This document shows, piece after piece, positions 14,901 to 27,300 of a stretch of 64,000 bases of DNA (positions are counted from its first letter, which is position 1; every line of letters starts with the position of its first letter). Below the pieces are notes generated by a model, which saw only the letters and a list, made by a program, of their open reading frames with translations, searched no databases and was not told the origin of the DNA. This DNA comes from Prinia subflava (taxonomy: Eukaryota; Chordata; Aves; Passeriformes; Cisticolidae), in the NCBI RefSeq assembly GCF_021018805.1, contig NC_086251.1:16163098-16227097 (forward strand). Reading direction: 5' to 3'. Made by a program: the position numbers and the translations under genes.

Positions 14901-17039
14901 CTACAACAAAACTACTGGTGAGGTGGTAAAAAACCTGCATACAAATGCATTTAACATATTTACTACAGACAAGAGACAACAGTCACCTGGACAAAAGTTC
15001 ATACAGAATTAGCACCGTAAGATGCTTAGTCTTAAAAAAAAAAAAAGCCTTATTATAAATAAAATAATTTCAAATTATTTCGACACATGTAGTGCACAAT
15101 GCCTAGCAAGGAGTTTTAATTGCCCTAATTTTGGAGATGAGTATATGCAAGTTTTTCTCCTTACTAGTTGGTACTTACCTTTTACCTTTACTAATTGCTC
15201 CCACTAGGAAGCAAATAGCTGTTCAAATACTTAAGTTAAACACATGATGATAACTTTTTAAGAATCAAACCAAATATTACTCCAACAAATGTATTCTATT
15301 TCCTATGGTTGTAAAAGAAAATGCATGCTCTATTTTTGGGGTAGGAGTAAAATTAATAGATTATGATCAAGAGCACAATTTGTTAGGATAAACAAAAATA
15401 TTTTCTACTATTCCACGATCTTAGTTCACTAAAAACAGTATATTTCTCATTTGAAGTAAATACTAGTGTAGTTATGTAACAAAGCATTTACTTTTTAAAT
15501 AACCTCAGCAGAACACAGAGAGGGATTTTATAGTTAAGAGTAAAAAATTCCATTTTCTATTACAAATGGGACAAAACTGTGTTGTCAAATGAGGTCTCAT
15601 AAGTCCACTGGCATTAGCAAAACATATGTGAGATGTATGTTCCTGATGAGAGCTTTAATATAAAATTCAAAGATCCACATCAATATTTGCAGAAACAGAA
15701 GAAACTTAAAAGGATCCAGAGGCCCTGTCCTAGGTTTATTTTGACTTTGGTGAACATTTTTTGTAAGATATTAAATCATCACAGTGATTGGGAAGAACAT
15801 ATGAGATAAAAGAATACTTACACTGGGCACTTTGCTAGGAATATGTAAAGGCCACTTAAAAACCTGCAGTATAATTTCCTATTTCTGGCAGTTTATCACT
15901 TTTGAAATGATAAAATTCCAAGGCTACAGACTTGGTGCTTGATGTATTCCTTGCAAAAGGTACCAGACATTTTTTTTCTTAAACTCAAAAAGGATTTATT
16001 CAGTTTTGAGCAAATCTGTGTTCATTATCTCACAGAACTGGAAGTTCTGACACTAAAGCAGTTCAGAGAAAAAAACCTGGCTTTTGTCATGGTAGCTTTA
16101 ATAAAACACTGGCTTCTCCTCTGTCTATATTTTCTTGTAATGTTTCCAAGTCTCATATTTTCTGTTGCAAAATGTGGTTGCTAAGGAAGGAAACTACCAT
16201 TGAGGAAATGTGGGACAGTATTTTGGGGTTTTGTAGAGTTTTGTTCTTGTTTTGGGGGTTTTGATTGGGTTTTGGCTTTGGTTTTTTGTTATTTTAAACT
16301 ACTTACACTATAGTTACACACTTACTCAGGCCCTGCTTTGCACTGCGTGCAATTTCTTACAGCTCCTTGAACATAGAAAAGAGCTGTTATTTTATTACTC
16401 TGTAAGTAGGGAAAAAAAGAAGAAGAAAGTCCATATAGCCTCAAAAATTGGTCACGTCAGACAAGGGAAAAGCTCACACCAAGCACCTCTCCAGTTCTCC
16501 AGGTGAGCATAGCCTGGAAGCCAAGAAAACTCTTCATTTAGAGCAGCTTTAGGATTTTCTATTTAAAAAAAATTTTAAAAAAATCAAAACAAACCACTGT
16601 CTAAAAACAAACAGTAAAATTAATATTAAATTTGATCACTAAAGGATTGAATACTCCTACTTATTAGATGTATAATAAGCAAGATAAATATACTCTCGCG
16701 TACATCTCTTCCTGGTAGGAGGTAGAAATACATCCCCTACTCCTGTAGCAGAGTCTTGCAAATGCCTGTTCTCTCCCATTACTGTGCCTGGTATTATAAT
16801 GGTTCTCCCAGGCCATTGTGCCAGATGAAGCGTGACTGCAGGAGAAAGCTTAGTACCCCACCTGAAAACTCCCCAGTCTGGCATTCTGCTGTAACTCAGC
16901 CTTCCCACCAGGTTTATTTGCATCTGGCAGCTCTCCAAGACATTTGAAACGTGTTGGACCTCTTGTTGGCAGGCAGAAAACACCTTGCCCCCAACAAGAC
17001 ACTGTTTTCCATCTGGAACTGAATGAGCAAGCGTTCACA

Positions 17040-17230
17040 GCTTTTGTGCTCAGCCGCTAATGCACATTAAACAATCTATTAACACGCCAAATTAATGAGG
17101 TAGTGCCAAGTTTAAAGGCAGCTAAGCGCCGTGCCTGCGCAGAGCTCCCTGCAGCATATGTTGGCACCCTTGTCTGTAACACATCCAGCGCTCAGGCATT
17201 TGGAGCCCAGCCTAATTAGTTCACTGCAAT
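17040..17230. promoter_or_regulatory. TAAT-rich stretch, possible conserved non-coding element
   Basis: Within KCNQ1 intron 1 this stretch packs several homeodomain-type cores (gctaatgcacattaa, attaacacgccaaattaatg, and the palindrome ctaattag at 17212-17219), a potential CpG-containing core (gccgtgcctgcgc) and no repeat signature. That texture is common in vertebrate enhancers. No motif is diagnostic, and conservation cannot be judged from one sequence. Confidence 0.25.
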
Positions 17231-20200
17231 TGAATCTCAACTCTAGCCTTGATTCAGCTGCAATGGAAGTTTTGAAAGAGGCCTATCTACACAGCCTTGC
17301 ACATTTTTTCCCCTGGCACTTGAGGAGCCAGGGCAAGGAAGTGTGCCAGAATTGCCCAACCAACCATTTGACAGAGACACAGCAATGTGAATACTGCACT
17401 TACTGTTTTTTTAAGATCATTCATGTGCAACTTTCAAAGGTAGGATAATTCTTTTCCTGGAGGAAAGCAAACATGAGAGAAGGACTTGAAATGTCATTCT
17501 GGAAGGATGATGGGAAAAGAGAGAAGGCAAATCCCAGGAAACCCTGCCCAAACTGAAAAATGCGTAACTTCTATCTCTGCATTTCACAGTTCTTTATTTC
17601 CCCACTGTACACAACCTGTCTTCACTGAGCATTAGTGTTTGCCAGTTTACAGTCTTCTTCTTCCATTGGTTTTTAGAAAACCTAAACATCAGTACAATTA
17701 TAAAGTCTTTTTTTCCTCCCCACAAAACTTCCTTGACCCAATTAATTTTTTTTCAAGTAGCCAACCATATCTGACTATGCATTTCAGAAGAGAAATTGGA
17801 TTTTCCCAGTTATTGCTAGAGGTGTCTTCAAAAGGCATTTTAACTGAAGATACCTAGCTTTTCACCTTCCTTCCCCTTCAACAATCAAAATATATTTCCA
17901 CAACAATTTTCAGGCAGTAATCACTGAACACAACAAATAATGCAAAGATGGTGGTTTCATCAAAGTGGCTTCAGGGTGTTCCCTATTAGTGTTGGGATTG
18001 AGAGGATCTGGTTTCTCATATTGCTTTTCTTTCCGATGACAGTAAATTACTAAGTAAACATGGATTCTTTTAAATATTATTTTTGTAGTCAATTACACAG
18101 TATCTGTATTTCTTAACCTAAGAACTTCTACTGTCCCACTGCGAGAGAGAAATGGGGACTCCTTCTGATGTGTAACTCAACTGACACTTGAGCTCTTCAT
18201 GGCACAAACTTGGATTGGTCTCAGCCACAAGACAAGACAGCCCACAGCAAAAATGAAACTTCTGACAAGTTACACATTGGGAAACAGGGCAAGAGTGTGA
18301 AGCTCTGTACTGGCCAACCCAAAAATTACTATTTCAATTACATGGTCCCAAAGAAGCACCTTCGTGCAATACAGTAGCTAAGGGGCTGCACGGCAAGTAT
18401 GCATGCAATAAGGAAGGAACAACAAAACCCTTAAGCCACTTCTCAGTCTCCCCTGCATCCAAAAGTCTGCCAAGAGCCCAAGCATCCATATCTGGCTGAT
18501 CAGCAAACAAGGGTGCCCCTGCAGCAGCAACTGCTAAACACAAGCACACTGCCTTGAGGCAGGCAAATGGCCTTCCCTCCTCCCCAGGAATACCTGAAGT
18601 CAGCTTTCCAAGCCCTTCTCCTCTCTGACAAAACTGCTACCAAGCTCACTGATAGAGTTATGTTGCTCTGCTACAACTTGGTCTCAACTAAACTGCTTCA
18701 GAGTCTTGATGAGACAAAAAAAGCTAAACCTGGGTCCTCCTGATATTGACAGCAGAAAAAAGAACATGACCATGATCCAGTCATATTTCTTTCTTTACAC
18801 TTGGAAAAGCTGTGCTTACTTTGGAGAATTGATGTCTCCTTTTTTAAAAAAAATGGAAGTGATAATCTGGGAGTCTGACTGCAAGCCACAAAAATCTCTT
18901 AACATACAAATGCTCACGTCAAAACCACAGCACTCCAGTTTGCAACATTTCTCAGTCAGGAGGAAAAGTCATGTGTGAGCAGGTGCACACAACAATTGTT
19001 TTATGTATCTTTTTTCCTCAGCATTTCACATAAGTATGAACCAGTGGGTTTGGAACAATGTTTGGAGACATGGCAAAAATGGGATTTTAAGTTGGAGTTA
19101 TGCTTTTTCCTCACAATCTAACGTATGTAAAGAGCATGGTGTAAACACTGCATTGTCTTTAATAACTGATTACTGTGAGTCCTGATTCAGGCAACTGGAA
19201 TATTCTACGTACCCTCACTTCCTATCTCTGTGTGCACACGCATGCAGCCATGCTTCTAAGAGTTTGCCTGTTTCCAGAGAGCAGTTTTCCAAATCCCAGC
19301 CACTGGCCACTCCAAGCTTATGTAAACAACTTGGGATTCGAACAAACTCAATGACAACCATTGCTGATTAAACCAAGCTTATACAAAGGCAAAGCAAATT
19401 GAACCAGGTACAGGTATGCAAAGATAAGACAGAAGCTGATTATCTTACATGGCAACAAAGGAGAGCTGCCACAGTAGAACAAACCAAGGGTCCATCAGTT
19501 TCCAAATTGCTCCCTCTGGTTACAGCCAAGGCTTCAAAGAACACAGGGAGTCAACACTGCCAGAAATCATTATTTGCCACACCAAGAACAAGAGAAATCA
19601 GTTCATAACTTCAGTTTCTTAGGATGTTTATTTTAAAATTAAGAGGGTGAGAAGAACCTCTTCCCTTGAGCACTTAAATCTATAATAGATAATATATTAT
19701 CTGGCAACTTCATTTATTCTGTACAGTCCATTCCAACCATGGGACAGCCCACGGGTTTCCAACCCAAGGGTTTCAGCTGGCAACTATGAGGGCAGAGTTT
19801 CTTTTTCCACCTCTCCTCACAGGGGCTGAAAACTTGGTTTGTTCAGGCTGCAGAACATTCCAGCTCTCAAAGCTGCTCTCTCAAGGTGCTCTGCTGTGAT
19901 AAGTGTGATAAGATGCCCTAGCCTGGAAGGTCACTGGGAACAGTGGCGCTCAGTCACAGCCAAGGCAGATTTGGTGGCCACAGGGCAAGCTCCTGCTTGC
20001 AAAGTCTGAGTCTCCAAGCAACCACCAACTGTGCTTGCAGAAGCCATGCATGTAAATCTTCAAGCACATCGAGCACAATTTACTAGTCCTGGTAAAACTA
20101 GGTGTACATATACAGTATGCTTCATCTATTTAAATGAAATTTATTACAAAATCAAACCAAGTCAAGTACCTGAACTAAAAGATTCTATCATCTCCACTAA

Positions 20201-21982
20201 GCAGGATTTTAAGCAGGATTTTTGAGTGCTAAATTAATAGCTGAATAGCCAGTCCTTCTTCCCACAGAGACTATTTCCTCAGCCTTCAAAAATCGAGTAT
20301 AAATGAGGCACGATAATTCATTCCCTGTTCTGCTCACTTGAGATGTTTCTCCTCTTTGGTCTAAGCAAATAAGAAAAAAACTCTTAGAAAAGACTAGAAT
20401 TAAATTGATTTAATCATAGACTGGGGTGACAAATTACCCTGGAGGCTGAAAACATCAGCAAGAGAGAACATACATTTTGCATATTGAAAAACAGGTATTT
20501 CAGACACCTTATGAAATAAATAATTCAGAACAAAACAGGTCATTGGCCTGTCCTGTGCAAGACAGCCAGATTCCATTCTTTAAGTCAAGGGTACCCGGGG
20601 GCCTTTGCTGCTCACCAGAACATGCATCAATCAAAACAATATGACACAAACATACCAACCTAGAATCTGTGGATTAAAGCTTGGTGTTCAACTTCCTTTT
20701 TCTAAACAATATAATATAAAACCGAGGGAAATCAATCCTGAGTATCAGTTCTTAGCTATTAGTATTCTACATACCACTGACTAAGATTCCTGAGCAGGAA
20801 AAGGGTGTGACAGGCAATCAGTAGACGTAGCTCTTATCGCTCGATAAACAGTGTTTTAACAACCAGCCAGAGATACAGGTCCAGAGCAAGTTACATGCAC
20901 TGTTCCAGGAGTTGTTTCTAACTGTAATAACTACAGTATATAATTAAGAACACAGCCACACACTCCACACCATGCAGAAGACAGAAAATTAAGCCTCCAG
21001 TGCTTGTTGCTCCCATCACTGGGCTAGATCTTGGCCAGGGCTCTCTACTCAGCTTAGCTGCTTAGCTTTATGCCCTGATTTAACACCACTCCTGTTTCCT
21101 TTCCTTCCCCTCTAAACACTTAGGACAGTGACCAAGAGCTCCCAGGCAGGTGAAAGCCCCCAGAATGTGGCAGGAGGCAGACTGCAGAGGGAGTCAAAAA
21201 GACAACAGGCCAAATGAGTTCAGTTTCTTAAACTCGTCTGTGCAGGAGAGACAAACACCAGGGTCCTTGTACATCCCAAGGTAAAACCCAGCTCAGCATT
21301 CTGTGAATGACTCTTTTTACGCTGACAATAGAACAATCAAGTACTTCCTCCACTGGGAAAGGAGCACATGCACGCCTCTGTGTGTGTGTGTGATGACACC
21401 GAGCCTTTTCCAGCTCTGCACCTCATCCCCTGTATCCACCTGTCTGCACAAAGCAGGTCCTGTGCCTCCTCCCGAGGAGACGCTGGGACACAGCAGCTTC
21501 TCTGAATCGACAGATCTGCCTCGGCAGTGAACTTTAGCAAGACACTTCTGCTCTGCAGCAGCACCTGGCTGGCAGGGATAGCACTCCAAACAGGGCATTC
21601 CTTGGCACAGCTGCTTTGGGAGCTGAGATGCGCTGAGAACAGTAAAGCCTCAATTCCCTCTGCTGGTGGGAATCAGCGAGGCTGCCCAAATGGTACTTGC
21701 AGATTGCCTTGCGAGAAACAGACAAGGGTGCCGGTACCCTCTTCTGTCTCTTCAGTGCCCGAAGGAATTTGAAGAAGGCTTGGTAAGAGGCTTGAGAATA
21801 TTTACTGTCACTGTCATTCGTCATTGCATCAGAAGAGTTCTGGAAAGAGGGGAAATGCCGGGGCTAATGTTTACACCATGGGTGTGTGCTGCAGGGGGAG
21901 ACAGGTAATGACTTACACATACTACAGAATCCTAATTCTTGCACAGACAGGATTAATCCACGCTGCTAATACTTGCAAAAGG

Positions 21983-21998
21983 AAAAAAAAAAAAAAAA
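21983..21998. repeat. Poly-A run in KCNQ1 intron 1
   Basis: A run of 16 A residues lies within a longer A/G stretch. It could be an old retroposon tail, but no element was recognised next to it. Confidence 0.7.
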
Positions 21999-23439
21999 GA
22001 AAAGTAAGTGAAATTTCGGGCTAGAACCTTAGGTAGACAAAGGAATGTAACCTTGGTTTTTGTTTTTCAGAGTTTTCCCAGGCTGTTAACATTTTGAAAA
22101 GATTAGTTAAGATATTGAACACAGTTTACTGCACCATCTAAGCCTAATTTGAGACACCTGAAAGGTCAGAACCCATAAAAGAGGGCTACTTAAAATTCAT
22201 TTTTAGGGAAAAAGCAAAACAAACAAACCAACAAACACACAAAAAAAGGAGCTCCAATTCCCAAAAGTGTTTTACATTGTTCAACCACAACTGTTAGGCA
22301 CTTCATAATTACGGCCATTACTCATTTTCTCATCTCATGGCATTATCATAATGCTAAAGAGAATGCAGCCCACAATTATCTCAGCAGTTGTACCCAGTCA
22401 TCTCCCAATTACATACACTCAGATGACAGCTGCTTCCCCTCCACTAAAATAAAGTTGGTACCACTTAACCTGTTGACCTAAACACTCCAGAATCCTCAAG
22501 TGTGGAACAGAAGCACAAAATCCTGAACTAACTTTAGATAACAGTTACTTAGAACTTTAAATCAGAATACAATAACAATGTCATAAAAACTGACTTTGGT
22601 GTTTTTTGTCTTAGGATTTTGACTAGAAAACACGCTTCCCTCTAGCTGTTGGAATAAGCATGTATACGTGTAACAGATATCTATACACACATGTTCGTTC
22701 ATGAATACAATAAACACGCACCACATTCCCATCTGACCTTCTTACCTACATTTAACACATGCCAATTGCCCAAGGGTCACAGAAGCCTTCAGCAACACCG
22801 CAACAGAGAAGCACTGACTCCTTACGGAGGCACCTGCTGGGATACACCACACACCTACCACTTGCCGGCTTGGGTTTGACACTGTGCTCTTCAAACAGTC
22901 CTCTAGACAAAGCAATTTTTGACCTGCCTGCAGTTAAACAACACCCTCCAAACACCACCTCCTTCCTGTCCTAATGGATAGCACGAGGAGTTAGAGCCAG
23001 GGGCAATAAAAGAGGCAAGGAAGCATCACCTGTTTCTCATCCTCCCCTGACAAGACTGCAGCACTGATAACCGATAGCACCTGTTCAATTAGAAACTGCT
23101 GCTATGCAGGGAGCATCGGTATCACGCAGGTGTCACCGCTGGAAATCAGGAGCCATGCGGCAAAACTTAACAAAGAATGGGTGACACTGCTACCTACCTA
23201 ATTTCAGTATGAACAATTTATTCCAACTCTCTGGGTAGCCTAATGGAGAAAACTGCCTGAAATCAGCGCCTGCACTATCTGGTAGCCACACCTAAACGCT
23301 CCTGAACTGAGACAGGGCATTTCTCTAAACTAAAAAGGCAAGCTTTCCCCCGGAGGGTGACTTCTGTTTCACTTCACACCTGCGGTGGGAAAAACACACA
23401 AAAAAAATCCCAAATCACCCACAGCCTAAAGGACCGTAT

Positions 23440-24310
23440 CTGCACGATGCTCAAGCCCGGAGCACCGGGCTGGTCTGGAAGGCTCCGTGCCTGAGGAGCC
23501 TCCGGGGAGGGCGCTGGCAGCAGCGGCCCCGAGGGTGCGGATGAGGGCGGCCCGGAGCCCCGGCCCCGGTAACGGGAGCGCGGAGCAGGTGCCCGGGTGG
23601 CGGGGCGGTACTCACACGGTGAAGTGGTACACGAAGCACTTCCATCCCGTGGGCCGCTCCAAGAAGTTGTAGACCCTGCCCTGGACGCTGCTGCGGCTCA
23701 GGAGGGGCTTGCGGAGGCTGTAGATGGAGACGCGGGGGTCCAGGCTGACGGGGGGCCGCGGGCAGTCGGCGCTCACCACCACCACCTCGCTCCGCAGCCG
23801 CGGCGCCCGCTCCCGCTCCGGCGCGGGGCCGCAGCCCGCGGGCGCCTGCCCGCCCTGCGCGGCCGCCAGCGGGGCGTAGTGGGCGTTCGGGGCGCTCTCG
23901 GCCAGCTCCAGCGCCGCCGCCTTCTTGCCGGGCGTCATGCTGCCTCTCCTGGGCAGCGACAGCCGACCCAGGCTGCGGCTCTTGGGCTCGCCCGGCGGGG
24001 AGCTGGAGGACATGGCTGGGCGGCCGGCGGTGCCCGGGAGCTGCGGGCAGCGCCGGGCGCCCCGTCCCGCCGCCGATACCGCTGGCCCGGCCCCCGCGGG
24101 GCGGCCCCGGCCGGGAAAGGTGCGGGCAGGCGGGGCGCGCCCGGCCGCAGTCCCGGAGGCGCCCGGCGGGAGGCGCTGCCCCTGCCCGGCGCCGGCGGGA
24201 GCCCGGAGCATCTCCGTGCCGCGCTCACAATGCCGCTGTCCTCACTGCCGGCCTTCGCCTGTGTCACCTGTGCCCTCGGCACCGCTATGGCTGCGTGGAG
24301 GTGGCCTCTC
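23440..24310. promoter_or_regulatory. KCNQ1: CpG-island-like KCNQ1 promoter and 5' UTR region
   Basis: Base composition changes abruptly from AT-rich intron to very GC-rich sequence with dense CpG, centred on KCNQ1 exon 1, and returns to ordinary composition after about 24310. This is the usual form of a vertebrate CpG-island promoter. The transcription start should lie upstream of 24013 on the minus strand, in the roughly 24015-24300 interval. I see no clear TATA box there, as expected for an island promoter. The block also produces several long open frames on both strands through lack of stop codons; these are not genes. Confidence 0.75.
23616..24013 (-). CDS. KCNQ1: KCNQ1 (Kv7.1) coding exon 1, N-terminal cytoplasmic domain; partial gene
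   Basis: This exon encodes the cytosolic N-terminus of the voltage-gated K+ channel alpha subunit that carries the slow delayed-rectifier current with KCNE1 and works with other KCNE partners in epithelia. The 132 complete codons plus two bases begin with [11 protein letters not shown]. They contain RRGS (Ser25, matching the PKA site Ser27 of human KCNQ1), then LELAE and YAPL, then the strongly conserved [15 protein letters not shown] (residues 85-99) and [17 protein letters not shown] (110-126), ending YHFTV just before S1. The middle (about 50-84) is a poorly conserved Ala/Pro/Arg-rich linker. The exon ends two bases into a Val codon with donor gtgagt at 23615-23610, the same phase as I recall for human exon 1. 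The start at 24013 was chosen because it aligns with the human start and has G at -3. The frame stays open upstream to another ATG at 24211. Identity is very secure; the exact start is less so. Confidence 0.95.
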
Positions 24311-27300
24311 ACCTCTGTGAGGAGCTGCCGGGGCAGAGAGGAGGGAGCAGCCTTCCAGCAGCCCTGAAGCCCAGCAGACTTCCCTGCCTTCTCAGCCACT
24401 CCGGTGTTTCCCAGAACTGTGGCACTGGGTGTCTTGAGATTCTGCGGTACAACCTCTTACTTCCGATTTCGGACCTCCAAAGGCTGCTGGACCTGCTGCT
24501 CCACTCCTTTTGCAGGATTTCAGCACCTGGGAGCAGCAGACCTCTGCCAGAGTTGGAACCCTCCAGAAGGCTCTTTTTAAAATGAGTAACAAGAACCATA
24601 AGCCCAAACAACGGGTCTTGCAGTCCTTTGTGTTTTTGTAACCAAAGGGAGTGAATAGCTGAAGAACTGGGAAAACTGTAGAACACAGCAAACACAGTCC
24701 TGCAGAACTGCATCCTCTGCAAGTTGGGTCCCTCAGCAGCAGCATTTTGGTTCTTGTGGAAAGTTGCACATGTTTGGCCATTGAGAACTGGTCATTTTGA
24801 GGGCCTGGATAACTTTCCCGTGTGGTGGAGTTAGCTATGACTTCAGTAACTGGTGTGAATCGATTTGTCAAGGCTTTTTGCACCAATTAGTTCGTTAACA
24901 ATTTCTGTTCCCAGAGTGAAGGGGAAGGTGCTCTTTGATCTGGCCTGATGGGTTTTTTCTTCCAGCTCAAAATAGAACAGCACTAGTAAGAGTGAGTTCA
25001 TGGTTGATACTGGTACCCGGACAAGAATGTTACAGGGAGATAAGGTGCTAAATAAAGTTAAACGAAAACAACCCTGCTAATTGCAGTCCCATTCAAATGT
25101 CAGGCTGCACGAATTGTAGGGGAACCCGGCAAGATCCTCTGCCAGTGTAAACAAGAAAGACAGGTGGGCTCTTGTACTGATTTACACCTGTGAAGGATCT
25201 AGCTCCATCTTAGGAATACAAAAACAGAAGTGTTAAAATGAGACTTCACAAATCTTGTTTCTAAACCAACAACATCCTAACTAGGATTTTCCCCCTCCAG
25301 TGGAGCATGAAGAACAAACCAGCTTACTAAAAACAGCATTTCAAAGGAAATTTTCCTGTATGAGGTCAAAATAGAGCCTGGTTTCTCTATTTTGAGAAAC
25401 TGTTCTTTCTTGAAACAAGCCTGGAAGAAAAATGGCAAGTGGAAGAAAGAATGTCATCGCTACCCTTGAACACTCACTGTTTGAGGGCCAGCCTGATAAA
25501 GTCTTGATATTAAAGTTAACAAATGTGTTTCTTTATGTAAGTGTTCCACTTTGCTTTATAGACCAACATAACATTGTCTGGGTTATAACAGAGCCTTATC
25601 CTGGAGCCAGCTGCAAAACATACAGAGTTCAGCCAAACAAGAGGCTGTATGTTCATAAGTAAACGATGTTGTTCTCCATAAAACTTTTCAAAACCTTTAA
25701 AACATATTGTGGCATGATGTTGTTATTTCTCCATCGATTAACCAAACAGAGAACAGAAACTTCACTCTATCTGAACTTAGGAAAATGGAATTTCTGTGTT
25801 ACTTATGCAGCCTCCTTGCAAAAGAAAAGATTGGGGGTATGACATACTTAATGGCTAAACAGGGAAAAAAATTGGTAAGATCTGAATTTGATCTTCAGTG
25901 TTTAGTGAGAAACTGTTCCAAATAACCAAAGTTGGTTTCAATAGTTTTTTTACTGCAAAACAAAAAAAAGTCTCAAATATATTCCACAGCCTTAATATAT
26001 TAAGTTGTTTTTCAGGACAGAAATAGTTTCATAAGGTTTTAGGTTGGAATTTCAATGTTGGATAAATCTTTCAAAGAATCATCACAAATTAAGAAATTTT
26101 AATGCATTTAAAATTAGTATTTAGGTAATATCTAAAGACCTTTTCCCAGAGTCAAGGAATTAATCAAAATCTACATTTTAAGAGTGTTACTGATAAATGA
26201 TAACATTTCTTTAATGTAACAAAAGTCATAGTGTTAGATGATTGCCAGCTATTTCAAGGTATTGAATGGTAAAACATGTCTGGCACAAGTGAGAGCAAGA
26301 AAATACTTAAATAAAAGTGTCAAATAAATGACTACTTAGTGATGAGAACCCCACATATAATTATTTTTAATGTATATTAAGTTACCAAAATTGTATATTA
26401 TTTTGCAGCATTTTCAATATGCATATTCTAACATGACTATGGAAATTCCCATTTTTTTCCCTTCTTAAGTAGCCATATCTTGATCTTAATCATGTTTATT
26501 TTACAAAACAACAGGATTACATAGGTGGTAGAAGAGAAAAGAAAACCGATAATGTGGTGTATACATGAAAGAGTTAAAAATGGGAGGAGAAGGGAGATGA
26601 GTGTTCAAATATATTTATGGAGCTGGGTATCCAGGCTTTGATAGTGAAGAGGGTAGGAAGATAGGTTGAATTAAGAGGACGTGGGTTTTAAATATTAAGG
26701 TGGAACTACTATGCTGAATTATTTCTTAGAATAATAATAATCTGAGTATTTACAGAACTGCAGCAAAATAAGTAACACCCAGTATATTTTAATTCACAGT
26801 TTGCAAGAATTGTTTTAAATCTTTATGTCTTCAAGAGGACTATGATTCTAAACATGAGCTATCATAAGTCACTGTAGTATGATGATAATACAATGAAGCT
26901 GATGGCAAAACTCCCAATTCTAGAAATTTATTTGGAACAAGACTAGTAAATTATTAGTTAAAGGCTTTTTTGAGCTACAGTAAATCAAAATTGTTTGTAC
27001 CGTCCTGGGCCTGTGTTTCTGTGATCCTGTACCGAGTTATGATCAGTATTATGCCTGCAGCATCAGATACGCTCACGACATGCTGTATTTTCACTTTGTG
27101 CCTGCCAAAGCAAGATCATACTGCTGAATCACTGATGCATGTTTACAGGCAGGAAGACACCTTGATCTTTTCCCTGATGACTTCCCTGTGGAAGCTAAGA
27201 CTCAAACAAACAGTTTGTATCTGAATGTTCTCTGTCTTCTGAAAGCCTTTAACACTTTAACACGTTGCAATTACAGGTTGCACCAGTTCTCCTCTGGCAT

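Larger units (their letters stand above)
1..23615 (-). other. KCNQ1: KCNQ1 intron 1 (5' part, continues beyond the window)
   Basis: This region is transcribed as the first intron of KCNQ1, starting with the donor gtgagt at 23615. I looked for the next exon, which should begin with the S1 helix (human-like FLIVLVCLIFS), and found nothing similar on the minus strand, so the intron is at least 23.6 kb. Short open frames of 60-120 codons occur in all frames at the density expected by chance, and none resembles a known protein. Identified contents are a perfect palindrome (447-472), a direct repeat pair (1511-1613 and 2808-2910), an old CR1 fragment near 1925-2065, short A- or T-runs, and several TAAT-rich stretches that could be regulatory. 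No gene was seen between 2911 and 23440. Confidence 0.85.

Noticed and set aside
23597..24367. 256-codon plus-strand open frame over the KCNQ1 CpG island
   Set aside because: It is antisense to KCNQ1 exon 1, has Arg/Ala/Gly-rich composition typical of a GC-rich shadow frame, and matches no family.
25432..25662. 76-codon frame beginning MASGRKNV in the spacer
   Set aside because: It looks protein-like at first sight but matches no domain I know and has no splice or promoter context; its length is within chance expectation.
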